Shown in pieces: positions 26,355-35,653 of a DNA stretch of 64,000 nucleotides. Numbering within the stretch: the first letter of the stretch is position 1; each line of letters starts with the position of its first letter. Both the position numbers and the translations under genes were made by a program. Below the pieces are notes generated by a model. That model saw only the letters and a list, made by a program, of their open reading frames with translations, had not been told where the DNA came from and did no database searches. The DNA lies in NCBI RefSeq assembly GCF_003627795.1, contig NZ_CP032685.1:806001-870000 (forward strand), written 5' to 3'. Source of the DNA: Rhizobium sp. CCGE531. Its GTDB lineage: Bacteria; Pseudomonadota; Alphaproteobacteria; Rhizobiales; Rhizobiaceae.

Positions 26355-27458
26355 TTAGACGACTTCTCTCATCCTGATCTTTTCCACGCTGTAAACCTGC
26401 CCGAAGCGATTGGCGAGGAAATCGCCGAGATCGATTTCTTCCTGGCAGACGAAGCCCTTGGCGGGCAGCTTGCCCTGGGCGAGCAGATCGAGCACGGTGG
26501 TAATGCCGGCGGCGGTGGTAATCTGGATCGCGCTCATCTTCTTGCCGGCGACGATGCCCGCATAGACCTTGTTGGCATAGGTCTCCTGCATGTAGCGGCC
26601 CTCGCGCCAGCCGCAGACGGTAACGAAGACGACGACCACGTCCTGCATGGTGGCAGGCAGTGCGTTCTCAAACAGATCCTTCAGCACATCGCGGCGGTTC
26701 CTGAGGTTCAGGTCGTTGAGCAGCGCCTTGATGATGGCCTGGTGGCCGGGATAGCGGATGGTGCGGTAGTTCATCGTGCGCACGCGGCCGGCCAAAGTCT
26801 TGGCCAGGGTTCCAAGGCCGCCCGAGGTGTTGAAGGCCTCATAGGTAACGCCGTCGAGCGAGAATTCTTCGCGCTCTTCCATGGCCGGCACCGTGACGAG
26901 CTTGCCTTCGACGATCGCTTCGCAAGGCTCGATATATTCGTTGATGAGACCGTCCGTGCTCCAGGTCAGATTGTAGTTCAGGGCGTTGGATGGATATTGC
27001 GGCAGCGCGCCAACGCGCATGCGCACGCTGTCGAGGCTGTCGAAATGCTTGGTAAGATCATTGGCGACGATCGAGATGAAGCCCGGCGCCAGGCCGCATT
27101 GCGGGATGAATGCCGTATTGGCACCCTGGGCTAGCTCTTCCACCTTTTTCGTCGTTGTGACATCTTCGGTGAGGTCGAGATAATGGACGCCGGCCTCAAG
27201 TGCCGCCTCTGCGACGAAGCCCGTGAGATGGAATGGTGCAGCCGACAAGACTGCGAACTTGCCTTTCAGCACGGCAACAAGCCCGGCGCGATCGGCAATA
27301 TCGACGGCGGCGGTAGAAATCGCAGGATGGTGGTCGACCTTGTCCAGCTGCTCCTGGCTGCGGTCGGCGACGACAACCTTGTAATCGCCTGTTTCGGCCA
27401 GCATCAGAGCGATCGCCCCACCGATCTTGCCTGCGCCGATGACCACTATGTCTCTCAT
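26355..27458 (-). CDS. Saccharopine dehydrogenase-family protein, probable L-lysine 6-dehydrogenase
   Basis: A 367-residue NAD(P)-linked enzyme. The Rossmann start is VVIGAGKIGGAIALML (5-20), followed by SAAPFHLTGFVAEAALEAGVHYLDLTEDV and FIPQCGLAPGFISIVAND, the LYS9-like signature. The length is that of single-domain lysine 6-dehydrogenase of Agrobacterium type, not of saccharopine reductase. That enzyme oxidises L-lysine to aminoadipate semialdehyde/piperideine-6-carboxylate. ATG 27458 has GGGGAG in front; the longer frame to 27560 is rejected. It is divergent from an Lrp-type regulator. The aldehyde dehydrogenase and HglS of the same pathway are 6-9 kb away. Confidence 0.82.
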   Translation of the reverse strand: MRDIVVIGAGKIGGAIALMLAETGDYKVVVADRSQEQLDKVDHHPAISTAAVDIADRAGLVAVLKGKFAVLSAAPFHLTGFVAEAALEAGVHYLDLTEDVTTTKKVEELAQGANTAFIPQCGLAPGFISIVANDLTKHFDSLDSVRMRVGALPQYPSNALNYNLTWSTDGLINEYIEPCEAIVEGKLVTVPAMEEREEFSLDGVTYEAFNTSGGLGTLAKTLAGRVRTMNYRTIRYPGHQAIIKALLNDLNLRNRRDVLKDLFENALPATMQDVVVVFVTVCGWREGRYMQETYANKVYAGIVAGKKMSAIQITTAAGITTVLDLLAQGKLPAKGFVCQEEIDLGDFLANRFGQVYSVEKIRMREVV

Positions 27459-27595
27459 ATGACTCCCCTGCATTTTATTGATAAGATTTTTATAAGTGTA
27501 GGCGGGAGCTGAACGATTCATAGCGACGAAAAATGTATTTCGTTGTATGAATTCATACAAAATGACGAAGTCGTTTCGCAGAATGCAGGAGCGCC

Positions 27596-28027
27596 ATGCA
27601 GGTTACGGATAAGGATCGCGAACTGATCGCCTTGCTGGGCCAGGATGCCCGCATGCCCGTGGCGACGCTCGCCAAAAAAATGTCGCTGTCGCGCACCACC
27701 GTTCAGGCGAGGCTTGAAAGGCTGGAGCGAGAAGGCGTGATTGCCGGCTACGGCGTGCGGCTGTCGGAGACCTATCTTTCCGGCCTCATTCGGGCACATG
27801 TGCTGATCACGATCGCACCGAAGGCGCTGTCGGCGGTGACGGCATCACTGGGTGCGATCCCGGAGGTTACGACGCTTCATTCCGTCAGCGGCACATTCGA
27901 CCTGATCGCCATCATCGCGGCGCCATCGATTTCCCAGCTGGACCAGCTGATCGACGAGATCGGCACGATCGACGGCGTCGAGCGTACTTTGTCGTCCATC
28001 ATTCTTTCGACACGGATCTCGCGGTGA
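27596..28027 (+). CDS. Lrp/AsnC-family transcriptional regulator
   Basis: A 143-residue Lrp-type protein. An N-terminal helix-turn-helix (DRELIALLGQDARMPVATLAKKMSLSRTTVQARLERLEREG) is joined to a RAM effector domain containing IPEVTTLHSVSGTFDLIAIIAA. It is divergent from the lysine dehydrogenase-like gene with 137 bp between, so lysine-responsive control of that gene is likely. The C-terminus converges on the ABC transporter operon with 9 bp between stops. Confidence 0.88.
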   Translation: MQVTDKDRELIALLGQDARMPVATLAKKMSLSRTTVQARLERLEREGVIAGYGVRLSETYLSGLIRAHVLITIAPKALSAVTASLGAIPEVTTLHSVSGTFDLIAIIAAPSISQLDQLIDEIGTIDGVERTLSSIILSTRISR

Positions 28028-28036
28028 AAACGAGGA

Positions 28037-28861
28037 TCAGCCGAGCGCTGCCGGCTCCATCTCGGGCGTGGTGGAAAGGACTGCTTCCTTCAAAGCCCGC
28101 GAATAGGGATGCTGCGGATTGTCGAGAACCGCGCGCGCGCCGCCCTGCTCGACGATCTCGCCCTTCTTCATGATAATGATGCGATCGCTGATATAGTAGG
28201 CGGTCGCCAGATCATGGGTGATGTAGATGATGGAGAGCCCGAGCTCCTTCTTCAACTGGCCGAACAGGTTGACGATCGCCATTCTAAGCGAGGCGTCGAC
28301 CATCGAGACGGGTTCGTCGGCCACCAGCAACCGTGGCTGCGGAATGAGCGCCCGCGCAATGGCCGTTCGCTGCAACTGGCCGCCCGACAGCTCATGCGGA
28401 AATCGTCCCTTCACCTCGGCAAGCGTCAAGCCGATATGGGCAAGCGCCTCGTCGGCCATGCGCTCCACATCCACGCGGCTCGGCCGCGCACCGGATGGCG
28501 CGAAATTCCTCGCCGTTTCAAAAAGATACCGGTCGACCCTCTTCAGCGGATTGAATGCCTCGAACGGGTTCTGAAGTATCGGTTGAACTTCGCGCATGAA
28601 GGCGCGGCGCTCGGATCTGCCATGAATGGCAACGGGTTTGCCGCGAAAATTCAAGTTACCCGATGTCGGTGCCGTCTGGCCGAGGATCATCGAGGCAATG
28701 GTGGATTTGCCCGAGCCCGACTCGCCGACAATCGACAGGATTTCCGGCTCCTCTCCCAAACTCAGGCTGACATCGCGCACCGCCACTATCTGGCGACGGC
28801 TGAGCATGCCGCCCTGCCGGTAGACCTTGCTGACATGCGAGAGTGAAAGAAGATCGCTCAT
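28037..28861 (-). CDS. Dipeptide/oligosaccharide-type ABC transporter, second ATP-binding protein (DppF-like)
   Basis: A 274-residue ATPase. Walker A is GESGSGKST, the signature is LSGGQLQRTAIARAL, Walker B is RLLVADEPVSMVD and the switch histidine is IYITHD, with an AVRDVSLSL start. ATG 28861 overlaps the stop of the preceding ATPase gene (ATGA); longer upstream frames are not credible. It is the last gene of a seven-gene minus set that starts with a regulator and GH51 enzyme, so it probably powers arabinoside rather than peptide uptake. Confidence 0.9.
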   Translation of the reverse strand: MSDLLSLSHVSKVYRQGGMLSRRQIVAVRDVSLSLGEEPEILSIVGESGSGKSTIASMILGQTAPTSGNLNFRGKPVAIHGRSERRAFMREVQPILQNPFEAFNPLKRVDRYLFETARNFAPSGARPSRVDVERMADEALAHIGLTLAEVKGRFPHELSGGQLQRTAIARALIPQPRLLVADEPVSMVDASLRMAIVNLFGQLKKELGLSIIYITHDLATAYYISDRIIIMKKGEIVEQGGARAVLDNPQHPYSRALKEAVLSTTPEMEPAALG

Positions 28862-29847
28862 CGCCCTCCTCCCGTCACCGCGAAGCAGGCAACGCGCCGA
28901 TCCGGTTCGACCGTCACCATGGGCGGCACTTCGCGGCTGCAGATGTCCATGCGCTTCGGACAGCGTGGATGGAAGCGGCATCCTTCCGGCGGCATGGCAA
29001 GGTTGGGCGGCCTTCCCTCGAGCGAGGGACGCGTCGAGATATCGCCGATCCGCGGCAGGCTTGCGACCAGATGCTGCGTATAGGGATGCAAGGGCAGCTG
29101 GAAAAGCTTGCGCGTCGGCGCCTCCTCGACCAGCCGGCCGGCATAGACGATGCCGATGCGATCGGAAACGGCGGCGTGAACGCCCATATCATGGGTGACA
29201 AACAGGAAGGACGAACCCATTTCGCGCTGTATCTCGCGGATCATCTGCAGGACATCGCGCTGGACGATGACATCGAGCGCCGTCGTCGGCTCGTCGGCGA
29301 TGATGAATTCCGGCGTCAGGATGGTCGCGAGCGCAATCGTCATGCGTTGGCGCATGCCGCCGGACAATTCATGCGGATAGGCATCGAGGAGATGGGCGTC
29401 GAGTTTCAGCCGCTGGAGATGGGCGCCAACCCGGTCAAAGAAGGTAGCGCGATCGACCTTCATGTGGCGGAAGGCAAAATCCGTGAACGAATACCGGATG
29501 CGCCGCACCGGATTGAGCACGTTCATCGAGCCCTGCATGATATAGGACAGATACCGCCAGCGAAGCGATGCCCGCTGCTCCGGCGTCATGGCGTAGATAT
29601 CCTGCGTTCCGCCGTTGAAGTGAAATTTGACCGCACCGGAGACGACGCGAAGCGGTGGCCGGATGGCGCCCGCGATGGTCTTGATCAACGTCGTCTTGCC
29701 GCTGCTCGATTCACCCGCAACCCCATAGATCTCGCCGCGGCCGATCGACAGGCTGACATCATCCACCGCCCGCACCTCGCGATCGACGCCATAGAGGAAG
29801 GCCCGGTAATATGCCCTAAGGTTGTTGACCTCGACGACAGCCTCCAT
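28858..29847 (-). CDS. Dipeptide/oligosaccharide-type ABC transporter, first ATP-binding protein (DppD-like)
   Basis: A 329-residue ATPase. Walker A is GESSSGKTT, the signature [14 protein letters not shown], Walker B EFIIADEPTTALD, and the switch LFVTHD. The C-terminal oligopeptide-transporter extension with a likely Fe-S or zinc cluster is present (PPEGCRFHPRCPKRMDICSREVPP), giving four cysteines. It overlaps the next ATPase gene and lies 2 bp after the permease gene. Confidence 0.9.
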   Translation of the reverse strand: MEAVVEVNNLRAYYRAFLYGVDREVRAVDDVSLSIGRGEIYGVAGESSSGKTTLIKTIAGAIRPPLRVVSGAVKFHFNGGTQDIYAMTPEQRASLRWRYLSYIMQGSMNVLNPVRRIRYSFTDFAFRHMKVDRATFFDRVGAHLQRLKLDAHLLDAYPHELSGGMRQRMTIALATILTPEFIIADEPTTALDVIVQRDVLQMIREIQREMGSSFLFVTHDMGVHAAVSDRIGIVYAGRLVEEAPTRKLFQLPLHPYTQHLVASLPRIGDISTRPSLEGRPPNLAMPPEGCRFHPRCPKRMDICSREVPPMVTVEPDRRVACFAVTGGGR

Positions 29848-29849
29848 GG

Positions 29850-30707
29850 CTAGCCTCCCATCCGGTTCAAACGACTGCGCGGATCGTTGTATTCATTCAT
29901 CGACATCGACAGCAGGAAGAGCGCCATGAACAGCACCACGATGGCGGCGACGGGTGCCGCGACCCACCACCATGTTCCGGCGATCAGTGCCGAATGCGCA
30001 TTGGCCCAATAGATCATCATGCCCATGGTCGGCGTTTCGATGTCGGTGAAGCCCAGCACCGAAAGCGTGATCTCCATGCCGATCGACCAGATCATATTGT
30101 TCATCGTCGTGGCGAAAACGATCGGCAGCACATAGGGCAGATGCTCCGCGACGAGGATCTTGCGCATGCTCATGCCGGAATAGATGCTCTGCGTGGTGAA
30201 GGGCCGTGTTTTCAGGCTGATCGCCACCGAACGGATGAGACGCGCGTCATAGGACCAGCCGAGCGACGCCATGACGACGATCAGCACCGTCCACGTCATT
30301 TCGTCCTTGAGCACGAAATAGAACAGGATCAGCAGCGGAAACTGCGGAACGACCATGATGCTGTCGTTGATCGCCATCAGCACGCGATCGACGGTGCCGC
30401 CGGCATAGCCGGCCACCAGCCCCACGACCAGCGAGATGATGCGGGACAAAAAGGCAACGCCGATACCGAAATAGAGCGTGTTGCGAAGCGCGACGGCGAG
30501 TTGCCAGAAGACATCCTGGCCGCGCGATGTCGTCCCCAGCCAATATTGCCCGTCCGGCGGCATGTCGGGCGGCAGCAGATAGAGATCGGAAGGGCCGTAG
30601 GGCGAGAAATAGGACAGGATCACCATTCCGACGATCACGGCAAACAGCAGCAGGCCGCAGAGGAATTCGGCATTCTGGCGAGCGAGGTCGCGAACGATCG
30701 TCAGCAT
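29850..30707 (-). CDS. Dipeptide/oligosaccharide-type ABC permease (DppC-like)
   Basis: A 285-residue inner-membrane protein with six hydrophobic segments. The N-terminal GTTSRGQDVFWQLAVALRNTLYFG block and the GLVAGYAGGTVDRVLMAINDSIMVVPQFPLLIL loop are the hallmarks of DppC/OppC. The docking loop is near ARLIRSVAISLKTRPF. It is 3 bp from its partner permease gene. Confidence 0.9.
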   Translation of the reverse strand: MLTIVRDLARQNAEFLCGLLLFAVIVGMVILSYFSPYGPSDLYLLPPDMPPDGQYWLGTTSRGQDVFWQLAVALRNTLYFGIGVAFLSRIISLVVGLVAGYAGGTVDRVLMAINDSIMVVPQFPLLILFYFVLKDEMTWTVLIVVMASLGWSYDARLIRSVAISLKTRPFTTQSIYSGMSMRKILVAEHLPYVLPIVFATTMNNMIWSIGMEITLSVLGFTDIETPTMGMMIYWANAHSALIAGTWWWVAAPVAAIVVLFMALFLLSMSMNEYNDPRSRLNRMGG

Positions 30708-30710
30708 GGC

Positions 30711-31715
30711 CTACTCCACCTTGATGCGCGGGTCGATCAGCGGACCCAATATGTCGATGATGAATACGGCCGCCGCGACGCCGACAATCGACAAAGCGCT
30801 GAGCCCCAGAACAAGGCTGTAATCGCCGGCATGAACGGCCGAAATCAGAAGATTGCCTATACCGGGATAGCCGAAGACGATCTCGGTAATGACGGTGCCA
30901 TTGAAGACGGCGCCGAGCGACATGGCAAGTCCGGTGAACTGCGGCACCATGGCATTGCGGGCGATATAGGAGCGCAAGATTCTGCGCTTCGGTACACCGC
31001 CGAGTTCGGCGAAGACGACGTAATCCTCGGTGATGATATTGGAGACCAGCGCCCGCATGCCGATGAGCCAGCCGCCGGTCCCGACAAGGATCAGGGATAG
31101 TGCCGGCAAGAGCGAGTGCCGCAAAATATCGAGCACCAGCGCAAAGGACAGCTGCAGATTGGTGTTCATCTCATAGCCGCCATTGATCGGCAGGATCGGC
31201 CAGATATAGCCGAAGAGAATGATCAGCACGAAGGCCAGGATATAATAGGGTATCGGCTGCATGGCGATGAAAACGAGACTGACCGCCTTCAGCACCATAT
31301 TCTTGCGATAATAACCCGCCAAAGCGCCGATCATATTGCCGAGCAGGAATGTGATCACCGTCGAAACGGTCATCAGGCCGATCGTCCAGGGCAGCGCCCT
31401 CGCGATGATGGCGGAAACCGGCGTCGGAAATGCCGAGAGCGACGGCCCGAGATCGCCTGTCGCAAGGCGTCCCCAGAAATGCAGATATTGCTGCCAGATC
31501 GAGCCTCCGACACCGTAGAGTTCCCGCAGGGACTCGCGCATCAGCTCGACGGCGCGGGGATCCGATTGCCCCATCTGCTGAATGGCGCCGATGCTTTCCT
31601 CGACCGGGTCGATCGGCGTCAGATGCGTGATGAAGAAAGTCGCTGATATGCCGAGGAAGACGACGAGCAGAAACTGGCCAAATCGTTTCAACACGAAAAC
31701 TGGATAGGACGTCAT
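30711..31715 (-). CDS. Dipeptide/oligosaccharide-type ABC permease (DppB-like)
   Basis: A 334-residue permease. The first helix is followed by a long periplasmic loop (THLTPIDPVEESIGAIQQMG), and the C-terminal half has RNAMVPQFTGLAMSLGAVFNGTVITEIVFGYPGIGNLL, the DppB signature. The gap of 117 bp to the binding-protein gene upstream contains hairpins that may protect the binding-protein mRNA. Confidence 0.9.
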   Translation of the reverse strand: MTSYPVFVLKRFGQFLLVVFLGISATFFITHLTPIDPVEESIGAIQQMGQSDPRAVELMRESLRELYGVGGSIWQQYLHFWGRLATGDLGPSLSAFPTPVSAIIARALPWTIGLMTVSTVITFLLGNMIGALAGYYRKNMVLKAVSLVFIAMQPIPYYILAFVLIILFGYIWPILPINGGYEMNTNLQLSFALVLDILRHSLLPALSLILVGTGGWLIGMRALVSNIITEDYVVFAELGGVPKRRILRSYIARNAMVPQFTGLAMSLGAVFNGTVITEIVFGYPGIGNLLISAVHAGDYSLVLGLSALSIVGVAAAVFIIDILGPLIDPRIKVE

Positions 31716-31762
31716 GCCGTCGTTTTCCTTACTGCTCGCACTTCATTTTCTATCGAAAAGAT

Positions 31763-31822
31763 CGCCGGACCCGTTTCGCGCCCGGCGACAGGTGCCTGAC
31801 GCGGCGCATCTGCCGCATCAGG
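31763..31822 (-). other. Two intercistronic hairpins behind the binding-protein gene
   Basis: CCTGACGCGGC (31795-31805) faces GCCGCATCAGG (31812-31822) with one mismatch, 10 bp after the binding-protein stop codon. CGCCGG and CCGGCG near 31763-31787 form another. Neither has a U-tract, so an mRNA-stabilising or processing role is more likely than full termination. Confidence 0.4.
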
Positions 31823-31832
31823 GTCGGGAGAA

Positions 31833-33734
31833 TTAAGGCTGCGCCGGCTTGAGCTTCACCATCATCAACCGCGAGTTCGCCCAATTGGGAACGGGGTCGG
31901 TGTAGGGATCTGCTATCGTCGGATAACCCTTCCAGTAGGTCGTATCCATCGACGTGAAGACGTTATAGGACATCAGGGGGATGGTCGGCATTTCACGGGT
32001 GACCAGCTTCAGATAGTCCTTGCCGAGCTCGATGCCCTTCTGATCATCGGCGCTGATGCGACGGATGTTCTCGATGATCTTGTCGAGTTCGGGATTGGAC
32101 CAGCGCTGCCAGTTGCGCGGCGCCTGGTTCTCACCCTTCTTGGCGACGAACTCGGAATGCCAGCTATCGAGGAAGAAGGACAGGTCGGGATCGCCGCCCC
32201 AGGTCTCGACGCTCCAGGCGATGGCAACCTGGTAACTGCCGGGCTGCAGTCCCACCTGCCAGAGGCTTGTGGTGGGCGCGGCCTTGGAGTCGATCCCGAA
32301 AGCCGCCCATTGCTGGGCAATCAGCGTGCCGGCGCGGGTGAAGACCGAGCGGGTATCGCCCTCGACCGTCAGGCGGATCTTGAAGGGCTGGCCGTCGGGC
32401 GTCATCCATTTGCCACCCACCTTCTTGAAGCCCGCCTTTTCCAACAGCTCGGCGGCAGCCTGCGGATCGGGCTTCCACCAGCCGTAACCGAAGGCCGTGC
32501 TGATGGCGGCCGGATCCGTCGGGATCTGGTCCTTGTATTTCGGCTGCTTGCGCAGGATATCGGCCATCTGCTGGCCGACCGTCGGATCATAAGGCTTGAT
32601 CTTGCGCTTGCCGGTGTCGATCTCGAAGTTCTTCAGCCAATCCTGCAGCGGCGCCTGATAATCCGTCATGGCGATCGCTGTCGGCGGAACGCCGAGCGCG
32701 GAAAGCGTCGCCGCGCCACGGTAGCTCGCCATATCGACGGCCTTGATATCGATCAGCAATGCCAGGGCCCAGCGCACATCGGGATTCTGGAACAGCGGAT
32801 CCTGATTGTTGAAGATCACGGCAGGCAGGGTCGGATCCGGATGGGCGAAGGGGAAGCCGGGGAACCAGCTGTCGACCGTCTTCGACTTCTCCTTCAGCGT
32901 GAACATGCCTTCTGGCGTGTTGTCGTGGATGATATCCAGATTGTGCTCGAGCTGCGCGATGGTGCGCTTATCCGGCGGGCCCGGATCCACATAGCTGACG
33001 TATTTCGGAGCCGGCTCGCCAAAGCGCGCCAGCGAGGTGCGCTGCCAGTCGTCACGCTTCTCCCAGGTATACCATTTGCCCTGCGGATCGTAGGCCTTCA
33101 ATTTGTAGGCGCCGAGCGAGACGGGATTGGCATTATCATAGCGAACGGGATCGGCGACCTTCTCGAAAACATGCTTCGGCATGATCCAGGCCCCGTTCCA
33201 GCGAACGGTGAAGATGGCGTGAAAGCGCGAATTCGGCTTTTTCAGCTTGAAGACGACGGTATAGGGATCAGTCGCCTCGACGCTGGCGACCTGGACCGAA
33301 AAGGCAGCACTCCAATTCATGCCCGGCTGATCCATCTGGGTCTTGACGGTGTAGACTACGTCGTCGGCGGTGAATTCGACGCCGTCGCTCCAATAGATGC
33401 CCTTGCGCAGTTTCACCGTCATCTGGGTGAAATCGTCATTGTATTGCGGCTTGTCCGCTGCGAGGGAATTGTCCCAGGTCGAACCGCCCAGGCCTTTTTC
33501 CGGATCGATGTACCAGAGCGTATCCATGGTCAGCTGCTGAAGGCCGGTCGAAACGCCGCCTCCGCCATTGACCCAGATATTGAACCAGCCCGGATTCTTG
33601 ATCGTTCCCTCAGGGTTTTCGACGATCAAGGTCTCCTTGCGAGGCAAAGAGGTATAGTCCTGAGCCTTGGCTGCCGCAACGAGGCCGAACGTGGCCAGTG
33701 CGACACCGAAGGCAAGCTTCTTCCACTGCTGCAT
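31833..33734 (-). CDS. Extracellular solute-binding protein, family 5
   Basis: A 633-residue periplasmic binding protein, long for the family. Residues 1-24 are a Sec signal (KKLAFGVALATFGLVAAAKAQ). The mature part has the SBP_bac_5 landmarks WSDGVEFTADDVVYT and the late MPTIPLMSYNV segment. The family binds peptides, nickel or, in many soil bacteria, plant oligosaccharides. The upstream GH51 gene points to an arabinose-containing oligomer. It precedes its permease genes in the same direction. Confidence 0.9.
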   Translation of the reverse strand: MQQWKKLAFGVALATFGLVAAAKAQDYTSLPRKETLIVENPEGTIKNPGWFNIWVNGGGGVSTGLQQLTMDTLWYIDPEKGLGGSTWDNSLAADKPQYNDDFTQMTVKLRKGIYWSDGVEFTADDVVYTVKTQMDQPGMNWSAAFSVQVASVEATDPYTVVFKLKKPNSRFHAIFTVRWNGAWIMPKHVFEKVADPVRYDNANPVSLGAYKLKAYDPQGKWYTWEKRDDWQRTSLARFGEPAPKYVSYVDPGPPDKRTIAQLEHNLDIIHDNTPEGMFTLKEKSKTVDSWFPGFPFAHPDPTLPAVIFNNQDPLFQNPDVRWALALLIDIKAVDMASYRGAATLSALGVPPTAIAMTDYQAPLQDWLKNFEIDTGKRKIKPYDPTVGQQMADILRKQPKYKDQIPTDPAAISTAFGYGWWKPDPQAAAELLEKAGFKKVGGKWMTPDGQPFKIRLTVEGDTRSVFTRAGTLIAQQWAAFGIDSKAAPTTSLWQVGLQPGSYQVAIAWSVETWGGDPDLSFFLDSWHSEFVAKKGENQAPRNWQRWSNPELDKIIENIRRISADDQKGIELGKDYLKLVTREMPTIPLMSYNVFTSMDTTYWKGYPTIADPYTDPVPNWANSRLMMVKLKPAQP

Positions 33735-33921
33735 GATCTCCTCCCATTTTTATCGACTGTGCGGCGTACCCAAACGATGGGAAACGTGCCGCGACGTTCA
33801 CCCCTTTTTCCCCCGTGGGCCGCGCAAGCTGCGCGGCGACGGGGCCTGCTAAAGGCCTCGATCGCCTCCTCGCGACCTTCGACCGTTTTCTGTGCCGGGA
33901 CATCGCCCCGGCGGCCGGCCG

Positions 33922-35430
33922 TCACACAGCCAGCCGGATCACCGTATAGGATAACGGTTTCAACGTGGCACGAAGCCGGCCATCCTCGATTTTGGCGTCT
34001 CCGGTGTTGGTCGGGACAACTGCGTTCGGCTGCGCCGCCGTGTTGACCGCCTGCAGATTGTTGTGAACCATCTCATGCTGTTCGACAACGCGGGCTCCGG
34101 CAAAGCCTTCGAGACGGGTGTCGAGATCGAGTGCGCTGTCGGGATGACGGTTGACGGCGAATAGCGTCACCATTTTACCCAGCTCATCGTGGACGGCCGA
34201 CACGTCGAGATAGGGCACGTCGTCCGCCTCGTCGCTGTCATAGGTCGGGCCATCGGTGATGAGGCGCAGCGCATAACCGCGACCATATTTCGAGGCGAAA
34301 TAGAGCGGGTAATAGATGGTCTGCCGCCAGGCCGGACCGCCGTCTTCCGTCATGATCGGAGCGATGACGTTGACGAGCTGGGCTATGCAAGCAATGCGCA
34401 CGCGATCGGAACGGCGAATGAACGTGTTGAGAATGCCGCCGACCTGCAGCACGTCTTCGAAATTATAGACATCCTCGAGCAGATGCGGCGCATCCGGCCA
34501 TTCGTCACGGGCAAGGATTTCCTTGTCCTGCTGATTGGAATGGTACCAGACATTCCATTCGTCAAAGGAAATGCCGATCGTCTTCTTCGACCGCTTCTTC
34601 GCCTTGATATAGTCGATGACACCGCCGATGGTGACGATATAGCGGTCGAGCTTTTCGGCCTTGGCCAGATAGTTGAGCGTGTTCTTCTCGCGATTGGCGA
34701 AATACATATGCAGCGAGATATGATCGGCGCTGTCGTAGCACTGCTCCAGAACCTGCGCTTCCCAATCGGGATAGGTCTTCATGTCGGAATTCGACGAGCC
34801 GCAGACGACCAGCTCCAGCGACTTGTCGAAGCCGCGCATGGCCTTGGCGGTTTCATCGGCGAGACGACCATATTCAAAGGCCGACTTGTGGCCGACCTGC
34901 CAGGGGCCGTCCATCTCGTTGCCAAGGCACCAGAGCTTCACGCCGTGCGGATCGGACCAACCATGCTTGCGGCGCAGGTCCGACCAATAGGTGCCGCCGG
35001 GATGATTGCAATATTCAAGGAAGTTGCGAGCATCGTCGAGACCACGTGAGCCAAGGTTGACGGCGAGCATCGGCTTAGTATTGGCCTTCTTGCACCAATC
35101 GACGAATTCGTTGACGCCGACCTGGTTACTCTCGCGGGTTCGCCAGGCAAGATCGAGGCGCACGGGGCGCTCGGATCGTGGCCCGACACCGTCTTCCCAG
35201 TTATAGGCGGAAACGAAATTGCCACCGGGATAGCGGCAATAGGGCGAATTCAGCTCGCGGACCAGCTCGATGACGTCCTTGCGAAAACCATGCTCATCGG
35301 CAGTCAGGTGACCGGGCTCGTAGATGCCACCATAAATCGCCCTGCCCAGATGCTCCAGAAAAGAGCTGTAAAGCCGATCGTCAATGTCGGCAATTCGGAA
35401 ATCACGATGGACGGTCACATGCGCCTTCAC
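33922..35430 (-). CDS. GH51 alpha-L-arabinofuranosidase, intracellular
   Basis: A 502-residue enzyme without a signal peptide. The general acid/base is Glu172 in CLGNEMDGPWQ and the nucleophile is Glu291 in ISFDEWNVWYH, placed as in characterised GH51 enzymes. The N-terminal FLEHLGRAIYGGIYEPG and CRYPGGNF motifs and the C-terminal beta-domain (LSYTVIRL) are also present. It removes terminal arabinofuranose from imported arabino-oligosaccharides or arabinosides. It lies upstream of the binding protein and downstream of the ArsR-type regulator on the same strand, with operator-like repeats in front. Confidence 0.93.
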   Translation of the reverse strand: MKAHVTVHRDFRIADIDDRLYSSFLEHLGRAIYGGIYEPGHLTADEHGFRKDVIELVRELNSPYCRYPGGNFVSAYNWEDGVGPRSERPVRLDLAWRTRESNQVGVNEFVDWCKKANTKPMLAVNLGSRGLDDARNFLEYCNHPGGTYWSDLRRKHGWSDPHGVKLWCLGNEMDGPWQVGHKSAFEYGRLADETAKAMRGFDKSLELVVCGSSNSDMKTYPDWEAQVLEQCYDSADHISLHMYFANREKNTLNYLAKAEKLDRYIVTIGGVIDYIKAKKRSKKTIGISFDEWNVWYHSNQQDKEILARDEWPDAPHLLEDVYNFEDVLQVGGILNTFIRRSDRVRIACIAQLVNVIAPIMTEDGGPAWRQTIYYPLYFASKYGRGYALRLITDGPTYDSDEADDVPYLDVSAVHDELGKMVTLFAVNRHPDSALDLDTRLEGFAGARVVEQHEMVHNNLQAVNTAAQPNAVVPTNTGDAKIEDGRLRATLKPLSYTVIRLAV

Positions 35431-35445
35431 GGCCTTCCTCCCATA

Positions 35446-35485
35446 TATATCAAATATCTCGTTCTTATACCTTGATCTTGATATA
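35446..35485 (-). promoter_or_regulatory. Operator-like inverted repeat TATATCAA/TTGATATA before the GH51 gene
   Basis: TATATCAA (35446-35453) and TTGATATA (35478-35485) form a perfect inverted repeat 15-55 bp upstream of the GH51 start. The TGATAT half-site recurs in front of the regulator gene at 36605-36619, suggesting that the ArsR-type protein binds both. Confidence 0.45.
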
Positions 35486-35631
35486 CTTTTGGAAGGTCGT
35501 CAACACTCCCTCGGTGGAAAACAGCCTGGAGATTGCAATGATGTCCACCCTTCAGTAGGGGAATGATATGCAAAAACAAAAGCTTATAAAAAATACGACT
35601 TATCTGAAATTTATCTCGATCTTACGCTATA

Positions 35632-35648
35632 TATCATAATTTATGATA
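35632..35648. promoter_or_regulatory. Perfect 17-bp AT-rich palindrome between regulator and GH51 gene
   Basis: TATCATAA-T-TTATGATA spans 35632-35648, ending 5 bp from the stop codon of the regulator gene. It could be an upstream operator of the GH51 operon or part of an AT-rich promoter; it has too little GC for a terminator. Confidence 0.35.
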
Positions 35649-35653
35649 CACAA

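Noticed and set aside
26137..26358. 73-codon plus frame in the gap before the lysine dehydrogenase-like gene
   Set aside because: No ribosome site, overlaps the terminator hairpin and has no family resemblance.
32157..34046. 629-codon plus-strand frame opposite the family-5 binding protein
   Set aside because: No motif or signal; the minus strand encodes a complete binding protein with signal peptide.
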